This document shows positions 26,170-36,235 of a stretch of 64,000 nt of DNA, in pieces. The notes beneath the pieces are model-generated. The model made no database searches. It was not told the origin of the DNA and worked only from the letters and a program-made list of their open reading frames with translations. Origin of the DNA: Anderseniella sp963698275 (GTDB taxonomy: Bacteria > Pseudomonadota > Alphaproteobacteria > Rhizobiales > Aestuariivirgaceae); NCBI GenBank assembly GCA_963698275.1, contig CAVOQE010000003.1, positions 141,272-205,271 of the forward strand, written 5' to 3'. The position numbers and the translations under genes are program-made. Position 1 is the first letter of the stretch. Each line of letters begins with the position of its first letter.

Positions 26170-26715
26170 ATGTTACTCATCAACAGACGCGAATTGATCG
26201 GCGGCTTGACCACGTGCGCGCTTGTGCTGCCGGCACACGCCGCCAGCGGCTATCGCGCCTACGCAGATGCCATGCTGGCGTCTCCGCCGCGCGGCGCCAG
26301 GATACGCCCCGACCTGGAAGCCTATCTTGACCTGCTGGCCGCAGAAGCGCGCTACCGTGCCAAGCGCAAACCGGTAGAAGGGTCAGACCTTTTACGCAGC
26401 ATGGCACGCGCCCAGGCCCTTGAAATGGTGAAAGGCAATTTTGTCGGCCACAAGTCGGCCAGCGGTCACAGTTTCCGCAAGCGGTTTGAAGCCTACGCGG
26501 ACCCCGATCAGCGCGGTGACTTCGGCGAGAACGCCGCCCGTGACCGCAAACGCGGCGAGGTCGACAAGGAAAAGGCCAGGCGGCTGTTCATGCAGTGGCT
26601 TGACTCTGCCGGCCACAAACGCAACCTGATGAACCGGTGGTACGCCTATGTCTCAACCGGTGCGGCGCAGGTGAACCATCATCTCTATGCGGTGCAGATT
26701 TTCTGGGAGCGGTAA
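26170..26715 (+). CDS. CAP-domain (SCP/PR1-like) secreted protein
   Basis: 181 residues from the ATG at 26170, three bases after the hydrolase stop. INRRELIGGLTTCALVLPAHAAS is a secretion signal with a Tat-like twin arginine. The rest fits the bacterial CAP fold: LLRSMARAQALEMVKGNFVGHKSASG, GENAARDR, and LFMQWLDSAGHKRNLMNRWYAYVSTGAAQ. The functions of bacterial CAP proteins are mostly unknown. The gene may be transcribed with the ligase and hydrolase. Confidence 0.82.
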   Translation: MLLINRRELIGGLTTCALVLPAHAASGYRAYADAMLASPPRGARIRPDLEAYLDLLAAEARYRAKRKPVEGSDLLRSMARAQALEMVKGNFVGHKSASGHSFRKRFEAYADPDQRGDFGENAARDRKRGEVDKEKARRLFMQWLDSAGHKRNLMNRWYAYVSTGAAQVNHHLYAVQIFWER

Positions 26716-26717
26716 TC

Positions 26718-27867
26718 CTGTCTGACGGCGCACAAGACCTGAAAACCAAACGCGACGCAGCGCTGGCGCATTACGGTGCAGGACGGTTTGTCGAGGCCAT
26801 CCAGGCGCAAATGGCGGTGGTCAACGAGATCGGCGCCACAAAGCCTGAAAGCGCCGAAGACCAGGTCAGGCTGGCAGCGTTTCTGTTTGCCCACGGCGAC
26901 CTGCCGTCGGCGGCAAACGTTTTCGGAAACGCCATAAAGTTCCGGCCCGATGATGCTGAAGCACTGGCCAATTACGGTGTTGTGCTGTCCAGGCTGCGCC
27001 GGCTTGAAGAAGCCCATGAGCTTCTGTCGCGGGCACTGAAAATTGCGCCGGAGGTGCCAAACACCCATGATGCGCTGGCGTCGGTATCGTATCGGATGAA
27101 GCGGTTTGACGATGCCCGCCATCACGGCGAAACCGCGCTGAAGCTGAAAGATGACGCCGTAGCAAAGACCGGCACGGCCCATCCGGTGCCTGATAAGCTT
27201 GCGCAATTTTCTCCGGACGATCCGTCCCTGAACATTATCGCGTTTTCCCTGTGGGGTGACGGCGAAAAGTACCTCAACGGCGCACTGGAGAACGCCCGTC
27301 TGGCCCCGGACATCTATCCGCACTGGCGATGCCGGTTCTACTGCGACGACACGGTTCCCGAAGCTGTGCGCGATCAGTTGAAGACCCTCGGCGCGGAAGT
27401 CGTGATGATGAACCGCGTCAACCCGTTCGACGGCCTGTTCTGGCGCTTCCTGCCCGCCAATGACGGGCGCACAAGGCACTTTCTGGTGCGCGATGCCGAC
27501 AGCATCATCAACAGCCGCGAACAGGCGGCGGTCGAGCGAATGGCTCGACTCCGGCAAGGCCTTCCACGTCATGCGCGACTGGTGGACCCACACCGAAGTC
27601 ATGCTCGCCGGCATGTGGGGCGGCACCGGCGGCGTGCTGCCGCCACTGCAGACCCTGTTGAAGGATTTCAAGCCATCAGCCCTGGCCAACTGGCATCTCG
27701 ATCAATGGTTCCTGCGCTCGCAGGTGTGGCCCACGGCCCGGCAGAGCTGCCTGATCCATGACAGCAAGTTCAGGGCTCTCGGGTCAAAAGACTTTCCCGC
27801 CGGCAGCGACCTGCCGGACGGCCATCACGTCGGCCAGAATGCTTCAGTGCACAAGACGAAGGAGTGA
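26718..27867 (+). pseudogene. TPR protein with a C-terminal domain of unknown type, split by a frameshift
   Basis: The N-terminal half is tetratricopeptide-like (AALAHYGAGRFVEAIQ, AANVFGNAIKFRPDDAEALANYG, EAHELLSRALKIAPEVPNTHDALASVSYRMKRFDDARHHGETALKLK). The second half (NIIAFSLWGDGEKYLNGALENARLAPDIYPHWRCRFYCDD...HFLVRDADSIINSREQAAV) looks like a conserved family seen beside glycan genes, with DAD as possible metal site. The frame breaks near 27537, and a one-base shift restores EWLDSGKAFHVMRDWWTHTEVMLAGMWGG to 27867. The start is unresolved: a CTG at 26718 with GGGAG upstream reads MSDGAQDL; the first ATG (26811) would cut the first repeat. Confidence 0.7.
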
Positions 27868-28028
27868 GTCTGACCTGAGCAATTTCGGTTTGGATATCGG
27901 GGCACTCGGTATGAACCGCCCGGGATTGTTGGAGACTCCAACTGTTGAGTACTTGGGCTCATCATGAGCAAGGCAACCAACAGGCTTTCATTTGAAGTGC
28001 GTGCCAGGTCTAGTAGATAGAATTGTGC

Positions 28029-29018
28029 TTAAAAGAGGTCGTCCAAACTGATCTCCAATTCCTTCAAGGACCGCTCCATAGGTAGCTTCCAACCTCTGGT
28101 TCCTTGAGCAAAGGCGTCTTTCAGTACATCTTGAAGTCTGTACGGGTCAGTTTCCATCAACGCCTGCAACAGGGCTTTGGCTTGTAGCAAGTCCTTGGCT
28201 CGTTTTGATCGTTCGCTACCGCTGCGTTTTTGAGCGACAATGAGCTTGTGAGCAGCATATCTGGCTGGTTCCGGTACCGTTACCGGAATGCCGATGCCGT
28301 ATAGTGCTATCGCCTTTACGGGGGCCTCAATTAGCCAATCCAGGTGTTGTAAGGGGACCGCGCCGGCTTGAAGGTTAGCAAGCGGCATAGGGTTTTCGTC
28401 GCTTCTTCGCTTTGCTGGCGTTAGCAAATCGATGACAAAACCGTTGTCAGCTCTGAAAGAGGCAGACGGTGCCGCTTTCTTCAGAGTTGGGACAGGTCGG
28501 AACGTGGGGTCAGCTCGTCTTAGGATGTCAAGCATGCTTGTTTTGCCTGTATCATCGCCTAGTGCGAGTGATGTGGTGGCAAGGTCGGCGTCCTGGGTCA
28601 TGAGAGACGCTGATGGCAATATAACGCCAGTTATCGGACTGAAGCAGATATATGCGGCCGTTCCGACCAGCACGGCGTCTGAAAACAGCCCCGCATCACT
28701 CATTGCATCCAGAACATAACCGAGCGTTCTGGATGGCGCAGGAACTCCTGCGTTTGTCAGCGTTTTGACCAGTGTGCGTCGATCTGTACTCTGGTCTTGG
28801 ACGTTGCGTATATCTTCAGCTCGTTTTTGAGCATCAGGATCGTTCGCAGGTCCGATGAATTTGTCTCTGCGCGTTTTGCCTACGCGATATTTGACATAAA
28901 GATATTGGTCTCCCTTGTTCTTCTGAACATAAACTGACCCGGGTTTTTCCGGGGAGTTGTACACCCACTGCACAAGGTCGGAGTATATTGTTTGATGGGT
29001 AGGGCTAAGGTGCTTCAT
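28029..29018 (-). CDS. Nucleotidyltransferase-fold protein, GSU2403 family-like
   Basis: About 329 residues from the ATG at 29018 (a TTG at 29036 lies inside an upstream dyad). The centre VLVGTAAYICFSPITGVILPSASLMTQDADLA has the G-[TS] and D-x-D pattern of minimal nucleotidyltransferases, and IALYGIGIPVTVPEPARYAAHKLIVAQKR is the typical following helix. I recall this layout from GSU2403-type proteins of unknown role. Codon use is less GC-rich than the neighbours and the gene is flanked by gaps, which suggests acquisition by transfer. A 12-base perfect inverted repeat starts eight bases upstream of the ATG. Confidence 0.65.
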   Translation of the reverse strand: MKHLSPTHQTIYSDLVQWVYNSPEKPGSVYVQKNKGDQYLYVKYRVGKTRRDKFIGPANDPDAQKRAEDIRNVQDQSTDRRTLVKTLTNAGVPAPSRTLGYVLDAMSDAGLFSDAVLVGTAAYICFSPITGVILPSASLMTQDADLATTSLALGDDTGKTSMLDILRRADPTFRPVPTLKKAAPSASFRADNGFVIDLLTPAKRRSDENPMPLANLQAGAVPLQHLDWLIEAPVKAIALYGIGIPVTVPEPARYAAHKLIVAQKRSGSERSKRAKDLLQAKALLQALMETDPYRLQDVLKDAFAQGTRGWKLPMERSLKELEISLDDLF

Positions 29019-29025
29019 GTTGCTT

Positions 29026-29058
29026 GCTATAGACAAAATACGAATATTTGTCTATAGC
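29026..29058. promoter_or_regulatory. Perfect 12-bp dyad at the start of the nucleotidyltransferase gene
   Basis: GCTATAGACAAA (29026-29037) and TTTGTCTATAGC (29047-29058) are perfect inverted repeats around nine bases (ATACGAATA). The dyad lies directly upstream of the ATG at 29018, in the place of an operator or a 5-prime hairpin. It is AT-rich and has no T-run, so an operator for a dimeric regulator is more likely than a terminator. No second copy was noticed in the window. Confidence 0.7.
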
Positions 29059-29144
29059 GATTAACCATCTCACTCAATCCCGTATCATCATCAACAAAAC
29101 CCTGGTGACGACCAAGGGGATTCCCGGAACAACACCAAACCAAT

Positions 29145-30419
29145 TCACAGTCCCCGCACCAAATGCGTGTCCGCCAGCACCGGGCGGCGCAGGGCGATGA
29201 GGCGGCGGGCTTCTTCTGCTTTGCCTTGCTTGAGCAGGCATTCCAGCAGTGAGAATTCCAGCAGGTCGCGTTGGGCGCGGCTGCCGCCGAGGCGGGCGTC
29301 GTCGGCCATGCAGCTTGTGAGCAGGCGTTCCGCCTTAAGCCAGTCCTGGCCGGCAATGGCGCCGAAGGCTTCGGCCACGTCGCGCACCAGATCACCGGCA
29401 GGGCCCTTTGGATTGGAGATGATGTTGGCCAGCGCATCGCCGTCGCCTGCCATGGCATGGGCAAGGGCTGCGTGATAATCGATGAAGCTCAGGCCGGGAT
29501 TGGGGAAGAACTTGCTGGCATAGGCGCTCACCTCGCGCCATTTTTCCTTCGGCACCGTTTCACCGGCCAGTTCGGCCCGATACAGGATCGATGCGGTGTC
29601 CGACAGGATGTTGATCGGCATGCCCAGCGCGGCACCCGGCTTGACGTCGGCGTCTACCCGCTGCCACATCTGCTCCGTGTCACCCATCTGCAGCGCCCAC
29701 AGCGCCACATGCCAGGACAGGTGGCCATGCATGACGGCTGAGCGGTCATAGTCTTTCAGCCAGTCGTTGAGGTAAGACACGCCGGCCTGCGTTTCACCGG
29801 CCTCATAATCAATGTGCGAGCGCACATGGGCGCCGTGCGCATTGCGTGGATTGACCGCCATCGAGCGGTCGATGATCGCCGAGGCCTTGTCCACCTGGCC
29901 GGTTTCACACAGTGCAAAGGCATACTGGCTCAAATACCACCAGTCGTCTGCGTAATGCTGTTGCAGGGAACTGGTGAAGGCCAGCATCTCCGCCTCGCGG
30001 CCCGGCAGGCCGGAAAACCCGATCAGCCCGAATATGCTGGTGCTGGTCTGTACCACCATGGCGTCGCGCGGATTGGACCTGGCATGGTCAACAACGGCGG
30101 CAAGGCCATCTGTGGTCCTGCCGTTGGCCAGCAGATCGAAGACGTTGATGTGACCTGCCTCGCGCTCGGTGATACCGGTGGCAAGTTCGCGTGCCGTGCC
30201 GATGATCTCACGGGCTTTTGGAATATTGCCGGTCGCCTGATGTGCCCGTGCCAGCCCGGCATGCCCAAGCGCAAAGCCCGGGTCTTCCGCCACAACGGCC
30301 TCGAACGCTTCGGTTATGCGCGGCGCGCCTTCGAGCAGCTTGTCGACGGCTGCTACATAGAGATCCCGGGCTTGGGCGGACGAGGTCGAAACCGGGTTGT
30401 CGTATCTGTCGGTCTGCAA
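29145..30419 (-). CDS. Tetratricopeptide-repeat protein, TTC38-like
   Basis: 424 residues of helical repeats: ALGHAGLARAHQATGNIPKAREIIGTARELATGITEREAGHINVFDLLANGRTTDGLAAVVDHARSNPRDAMVVQ and GHLSWHVALWALQMGDTEQMWQRV are the conserved blocks of the bacterial and animal TTC38 family. No catalytic motif is visible. The function is unknown. It starts at an ATG at 30417-30419 and stands alone between two atypical genes. Confidence 0.8.
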   Translation of the reverse strand: MQTDRYDNPVSTSSAQARDLYVAAVDKLLEGAPRITEAFEAVVAEDPGFALGHAGLARAHQATGNIPKAREIIGTARELATGITEREAGHINVFDLLANGRTTDGLAAVVDHARSNPRDAMVVQTSTSIFGLIGFSGLPGREAEMLAFTSSLQQHYADDWWYLSQYAFALCETGQVDKASAIIDRSMAVNPRNAHGAHVRSHIDYEAGETQAGVSYLNDWLKDYDRSAVMHGHLSWHVALWALQMGDTEQMWQRVDADVKPGAALGMPINILSDTASILYRAELAGETVPKEKWREVSAYASKFFPNPGLSFIDYHAALAHAMAGDGDALANIISNPKGPAGDLVRDVAEAFGAIAGQDWLKAERLLTSCMADDARLGGSRAQRDLLEFSLLECLLKQGKAEEARRLIALRRPVLADTHLVRGL

Positions 30420-30500
30420 GTCCGTTCACTCCTGAGATAAATCATGGCGGAGGAGAGGAGAAAGAAGGAAAGCATAATGAAAAATAAATAGAAAATATAA

Positions 30501-32010
30501 TCAGCTGGCGAGTTCTCCCAATCTCTCAAATAGTTCTTTTGATTTTGCATTGCCGCTTCTCATGGCTTCATAGGCTTCGAGATAACGGTCAAGAACATCT
30601 GAGCTGATATCTTGCGGATGCAAGGGTTCAAACACTTTTAGCGACTCGGCTTTGCCTATCAGTCTGATGTTTGCAGATGGGCGCAATTTGCGGGTTTCTG
30701 CCGCTCCTGACGCGACGGTTTTACTGATGCAAATCCGCGTGCCAAGTGACTTGTTTGCCCCCTCGAGCCTGGCAGCAGTATTTACAGTATCTCCGATGGC
30801 GGTGTAGTCAAAAAACTTTTCGCCACCAAAATTTCCAACAATTGCCGGGCCCGAATGTACGCCAATTCGTGTGGCACCAAATGTCTGACCACTATCGTTC
30901 ATTTGCTTTCTGAACTGTTCAGAAAAACGATCAATGGCCAGTGCCAGCCCAATGGCGCGATCAGCCTGATGCGATTGGGAAATTGGCGCACCGAAGAAGC
31001 AACTACGGGCGCTGTTCCAGGCGATAGTGTGGACCTGCCGGCCAGGGCTGAACAGTCCGAACATCTGTGCTGCAAGATGTGCGTCGCCACCGCCAAGACT
31101 GGAGGGTGCCGGATATCATGATTGTCGATGTTTCCGGCACTCCGGCGCGAATGATCTGATCACCGTTCAATAGCTGGCTGATCCCATGGGCGTGGACTAC
31201 GACTCCGGGCAATGACCCATCTCGCGTCCCATTCAGGACAGCAAAAGGAGTAAGATGTCGATCTTCGAAGGACAAGTCTACACCGATCAGTACAATTTTG
31301 TCGGCGAACCAGTCTAATGGGACTAATGAGATAGCATTTGCTGGATAAGTCGGAAATTTAAACGGTTTGGAATCGGCGTCCAAATAATAGACCATGTCCA
31401 GTTGTTCAACCGCTTCTACCTTGGCACCCGAGACGCTGGCTACAGTGGCAGCAAATCCCTGAATAAATTTACCTCCAGATTTCTGTCCTACGAACAACTG
31501 ACGGATGATGCCGTCAGTTGGATCTCGAGCCAATCTTGCAGACGCCCGGTTAGCCTCAGGTACAAAGTTGTTGAGGTATTCGACCTGTTGAGCCGATAGA
31601 CCGTCATTGACATCGATCGATGCGACAATAAATGGAACTGCCAATGATCTTATAGTCGAGGCAAGTTTCTGATCCTTCACAGTTTCGGTTGGCTGATCGA
31701 AAAGAATATCTATCGCAATGACACGCGGCCCGCCTTTTGAAATTGTTGATATAAGTTCGGAAATAAAGCCTCGGTCAATCGGCGATCGATATGGAAACTG
31801 ACGGAGTGCGTCTTCTGTGATTGTAACGATTACAATGTCATTTGCCGGTTTGTTGAATGGAGAAACAGTGTTCAGAAGTAAGTCTTGAGCGATATTATCG
31901 AGAGGCCGGTACACAAAAAGCGTTATCAGAACCACGATAACAGCATAGATTGGAACGGCCCATAGCCCTGACTTTGAAAATTGCCTTAATTTTAAAGTGC
32001 CTATCCCCAT
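30501..32010 (-). pseudogene. CHASE2-domain adenylate/guanylate cyclase, decayed
   Basis: The 5-prime part (from the ATG at 32010) encodes an N-terminal membrane segment and a nearly complete CHASE2 sensor domain (IVIVTITEDALRQFPYRSPIDRGFISELIS, GPRVIAIDILFDQPTE, KIVLIGVDLSFEDRHLTP). It loses sense after VPETSTIMISG near 31105. The 3-prime part, one frame over and ending at 30501, is the last two thirds of a class III cyclase (FFGAPISQSHQADRAIGLALAID, IGVHSGPAIVGNFGGEKFFDYTAIGDTVNTAARLEGANKSLG). The three transmembrane helices and the cyclase segment with both metal-binding aspartates are missing. No active cyclase can be made, so this is more than a one-base error. Confidence 0.85.
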
Positions 32011-32224
32011 ATTGTCATCATATATCCGAAAATTTCGGTGACTAGTACAAAACGTGCAGGTGTTGGCCTTCACTCTGTACTAAATTAGGTAATGGGTTTG
32101 TCATGCCCGTTTTACGGAACAGTATTCGAACTCAACTCCATCAATCCAATTCGCATGCCCATAATAGTCATTTTGTTTACACTAACTATCATTGCTCATT
32201 CTTGAGACGCGACTTCATTCCAAT

Positions 32225-32848
32225 CTAGGCCTGGCGCGGCATCAGGTCATAGGGGCCTTTCCAGCCCGGCAGAGATGATATGCGCTCGCGCCATTTCAGG
32301 ATGTTGGGATAGTCGTTGAGATCAACACCCAGTTCGCCGTCATAGAACATGTATCCGGCCAGTGACAGGTCAGCGATGGTCGCCCTGTCGAGCGCCATGA
32401 AGTCATGCGCGCCCAGATGCTTGTCGACAATCTGCATGGTTGCCTCGGCGCGTCCGCGCAGGAATTCCGTCACCGGTGTTTCGCCGGACTTGAGAAACGT
32501 GAGCATGAAGCGCAGCGTGGCGTTGTAGCTGGTGAACTTGTGATTGTCGAAATACATCCAGCGCAGGATTTCACGGCGCTCGTCATCAGTGTTCCAGCCG
32601 AACTTGCCGAGCGTCGTGGCAAGGTATTCAAGCATCACTCCTGTCTGGGTCAGCTTGCGCTCGCCGTGCACCAGCACCGGCACTTCGCCCATTTCATTGA
32701 CCTGGGCGCGATAGTCATCGGAGCGTGTCTCGCCGTTGAAGAAGTCGACAAAGCGCGGTTCCCAGTCTGCGCCGCACAGTTCCAGCATCAGGGCTGCCTT
32801 GTAGGCATTGCCGGATTCGCCGAAGCAATACAGTTGATAATCTGACAT
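32225..32848 (-). CDS. Glutathione S-transferase family protein
   Basis: 207 residues. The N-terminal thioredoxin-like domain has LYCFGESGNAYKAALMLELCGADWEPRFVDFFNGE and the cis-Pro strand GEVPVLVHGERKLTQTGVMLEYL. The C-terminal helical domain has FMALDRATIADLSLAGYMFY (N-capping box) and a final W-rich segment. It probably conjugates or reduces electrophiles with glutathione. The substrate is unknown. The following TerB-like gene is on the same strand upstream, 24 bases away. Confidence 0.88.
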   Translation of the reverse strand: MSDYQLYCFGESGNAYKAALMLELCGADWEPRFVDFFNGETRSDDYRAQVNEMGEVPVLVHGERKLTQTGVMLEYLATTLGKFGWNTDDERREILRWMYFDNHKFTSYNATLRFMLTFLKSGETPVTEFLRGRAEATMQIVDKHLGAHDFMALDRATIADLSLAGYMFYDGELGVDLNDYPNILKWRERISSLPGWKGPYDLMPRQA

Positions 32849-32872
32849 GTGGTCTCTCTTGGTCGGGGGTGT

Positions 32873-33298
32873 TCAGGCGCTTTGATAACGTGCGATTGCC
32901 GCATGTTCCAGTGCCGCTGTCTGCAATTTGGTCAGGTCCAGCGCATCGCGCAGCATGGCCAGGAAGCGGATTTCCTCGCGCGCAATATTGCGGTCGGCAA
33001 TCGCCACCTCGACCGCCAGTGCGTAAGCGGTTTCGCGCAGCACTGCCGGCAGGCCGGCCTTTATCAGCGCCAGTGCGGTTTGCAGGCCGGTTTCTTCCTG
33101 CAGGATCTCCCCACACTCCTGCGCCACATGGGTCAGGCGTTCGGGATCGAAGCCGGAAAACGCCGGCAGGGTCTGTACCAGCCTGCCGATGCGGGCCAGT
33201 TCTGCATTGCCGATTTTCGCATCGACGGCAATCATCGTCATCATCACATAGATGAGCGCCTGATGATGGTTGATGGTTCTGCTTACGGGTTTGTTCAT
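32873..33298 (-). CDS. TerB-like tellurite resistance family protein
   Basis: 141 residues, all helical, with ALIYVMMTMIAVDAKIGNAELARIGRLVQTLP and the EF-hand-like second repeat ETAYALAVEVAIADRNIAREEIRFLAMLRDALDL, the paired acidic turns of the TerB fold. TerB proteins bind metal and associate with membrane stress complexes; tellurite resistance is only the name of the family. It overlaps the dinG stop by four bases, so it is translationally coupled to the helicase gene. Confidence 0.82.
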   Translation of the reverse strand: MNKPVSRTINHHQALIYVMMTMIAVDAKIGNAELARIGRLVQTLPAFSGFDPERLTHVAQECGEILQEETGLQTALALIKAGLPAVLRETAYALAVEVAIADRNIAREEIRFLAMLRDALDLTKLQTAALEHAAIARYQSA

Positions 33299-36145
33299 GT
33301 TCTGGTTGCTCCAAACTCTTTTACAATTTCAATCGCATCTACAAGGCCGGTGCGCTCAATCGTCATGCCGGGCGGAAAGGCTGTCGAGAACCGGCTTGCC
33401 ATACGCGCATCCAGCATCACGAAACAACCCCTGTCGGTCGTCTGCCGGATCAGTCGGCCGAAGGCCTGCCGTAATCTGAGGCGAACCTGCATGTCCTGCC
33501 AGGCCTGGCCGCCAAAGGCACCGCGCCGCGCCCGTTCCAGTATGGTCGGTTGGCCCCACGGTACCCGATCCATGACGATCAGCCTAAGTGAATCTCCGGG
33601 CACATCGACCCCGTCGCGCACCGCATCGGTGCCCAGCAGGCAGGCGTTCTTTTCGGCCCTGAACATGTCAACCAGTGTGCCGGTGTCGATCGGGTCGGCA
33701 TGCTGGGCATAGAGCGGCAAGCCCGCTTCCGCCATCGGCTGCACAAGGCGCCGGTGTACCGCCCGCAGCCGGGAAATCGCCGTAAACAGCCCCATGGCCC
33801 CGCCACCCGACGCAATGAACAGTTCACGGTACGCAGCCGCCAGCTGATCCATGTTCTCGCGGCCCACATCGTTGACCACGATCAGGCGGGAATTCTTCAG
33901 ATAGTCGAACGGCGACTCCCAGCTGTGCCGGATAACCGGATACGGCAGGTGAACCGAGCCGGTGCGCATTTCGGCATTGCGCCAGTCATCGGGCATTTCA
34001 GGCGGCCGGTCACGCAGTGTGGCCGACGTGATGATGATACCGTCCGCCGGTTGCAGAACCGCACTGGCCAGCGGCACGGTCGGGTCGACCCAGTGCGAGT
34101 GCAGCCCGGTATCGATTTCGCGATCCCAGGCCTGTTCGATGGCGAACCATTCGCAGAACTCGGGCCTGGGTTCATCCACCAGCCTGCTGAGCATTTCAAT
34201 GAAGCCGCCGAGCATGAGTTCCGAGCGCCGGGTCAGTGACCTTGCCAGTGCCTCGATGCGGGCTCGTTCCGTGCTGGCCAGTTCAGCCGCCTCGTCATCC
34301 AGACGTTTCATCAGCCGCCGGGCCAGCCCGGTCATCGGCCGCTTGAGGTCTATCATGGCAGCCGCAAGCGTGCCTGCCGCGGCCTGCAACCCGTCTATGA
34401 ACGGCCGGCAGTCGGTTTCCAGGTTGCCGGTCTGCCGGCTGTCGGCACGCGCCGTCACCTGCTGCCTGACAAGGCTGAGAAAGGCTTCGGTTTCGACCCT
34501 CTGCCTGTCCTGCCTGAATGCGCCGCATCCAGCCCGGGCCCGGCAGGCACAGCGCGCCCGTCAGAACGGCGGTCAGCAGGTCTTCCGCCTCATCGTCGTC
34601 ACCGGCCAGGTCTCCAAGCCGGTCGACCAGCCCGCGGCCCCTGCGGCGCTGTGATTCCGGACCCCTGATCCAGCGCCTCAACTCGGTGGTCTCCTGACCC
34701 GTAAGATGGCCGGAAAAGGCGCTGTCAGCGGCATCAAACAAATGATGGCCTTCATCGAACACCAGCCGCTTCAACCCGCCGGCGCGCTCCTGGTCTTCAT
34801 CAACCTGTGCTTCGCCGATGGCGTGGTCCACCGCAATCTGGTGCAGCACCAGTGCGTGATTGGCGATAACCAGATCGGCCTTGCGGCCGGCGCGCACCGC
34901 CTTTTCGATGAAACATTTGCGGTAGTGCGGGCAGGCGGAATAGATGCATTCACCACGCCGGTCGGTCAGGCCCAGACCCATCGGGGTCATGGCGCGCTCA
35001 CCGGTGTTGGCATCATAGAACAGCCCCATCAGCCAGGCCGGGAAATCACCGCCGACCATGTCGCCATCCTTTGAGTAGCGCACCCAGCGCGCAATCAGCC
35101 CTGCCATCAGCGCCGATCTGGGATTGGACGCGGTCATGCGGGCGAAGGCTTCCTGCATGTTGAGCAGGCAGACATAGTTTTCGCGGCCCTTGCGCACCAC
35201 TATTCTGTGGCGGCGTTCTGCCGGGTCCGGCACCAGCCGCGCGGTTTCCTGCTCAAGCTGGCGTTGCAGGTTCTTGGTATAGGTGGAAATCCATACCGCC
35301 TGCTTGTTGCGTGACGCCCACAGGAAGGACGGCGCCAGATAGCCCAAAGTCTTGCCCAGGCCGGTGCCGGCTTCCGCCAGTACGATCGCATTGCTGGCCG
35401 GTGTTTCGCGCGCCACAAAGGCGGCTGTCGCAGCACCAGCATAATCGACCTGTTGCGGGCGGGCTTCCGATGAACCGCCTAAAACACCCGCCAGGAATGT
35501 CTGGGCCTCAGCTGCTGTTACCGGTTCATGGGCACCCGGCGGGCGCGGCCCGTCGTCTTCCCATTCATCTATCCTGTCCCAGACATTCAAACCCGTCGCA
35601 AACACCGAGGCTGCATCGCTTTTGGGGTCGCGGCCGAGGCGCTGGATGACCAGCTTCGCCCACGGCCATTTGCCCCGGTCGAGAAACTGCGCCACCTGAA
35701 ACGTCTCGCGCGAGTTCGGGTAATTCTTCTGTGCAACCCTGTCGAGCAGGGCCTGGCTCAGGGTCACGATCAGGTCGGCATCGGGAAGATCGGTCTCCAG
35801 CCCCAGCGCTGCCGACAGCCCGCGCGGCGTCGGTACTGCCATCACCGCCGGTGCCACAAAGGCAAACAGCTCGCAGACATCAAGGTGCGCCTGTTCTCGC
35901 GCCGTGCGCACCACGCCCTGCGGCACTTGTGCCGCCAGTGCCAGCCGGTTGACAAGGTAGCCGGCATGACAGACCACATGAGCCCGATCGCCCAGTTGTT
36001 TAAGGGCTGCGGCCGGTTTCATCGTTTCCGGTTCCTGGCCCGCCGTTATGCGCAAGGCGGATACCCCGTCCAGCACCATGACCGGCGGTAAGTCCGCATT
36101 GCCAGCAAGCTGTGCTGTGGCGTTTTGATCCTGGCTGTCGTTCAT
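33295..36145 (-). pseudogene. ATP-dependent DNA helicase, DinG/XPD type, split by a frameshift
   Basis: The N-terminal frame (36145 to about 34490) has Walker A EAGTGLGKTLGYLAPS, four Fe-S cluster cysteines (one in NYVCLLN, three in CIYSACPHYRKC) and the DEGH box LVFDEGHHLF. The C-terminal frame (about 34490-33295) has motif IV-VI material including LIVMDRVPWGQPT and LRQAFGRLIRQTTDRG. The break is near 34480-34500; joining the frames gives about 950 residues, the normal size. Both parts are well conserved up to the break, so it is either a recent loss or a sequence error. The enzyme would unwind DNA 5-prime to 3-prime at R-loops or forks. Confidence 0.88.
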
Positions 36146-36235
36146 CAAATATCGATTCGGCTCTTTATGTTCGCGTCGCAATGTGGCACAGCTTTTTGCC
36201 CAACATCAGGGTCCAGACCCTATCTTTTTCAAGAA

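Noticed and set aside
25846..27545. Programmed ribosomal frameshifting to explain the split genes
   Set aside because: No slippery heptamer with a downstream stem was seen at the breaks, and the five affected genes are unrelated; indel error or mutation is simpler.
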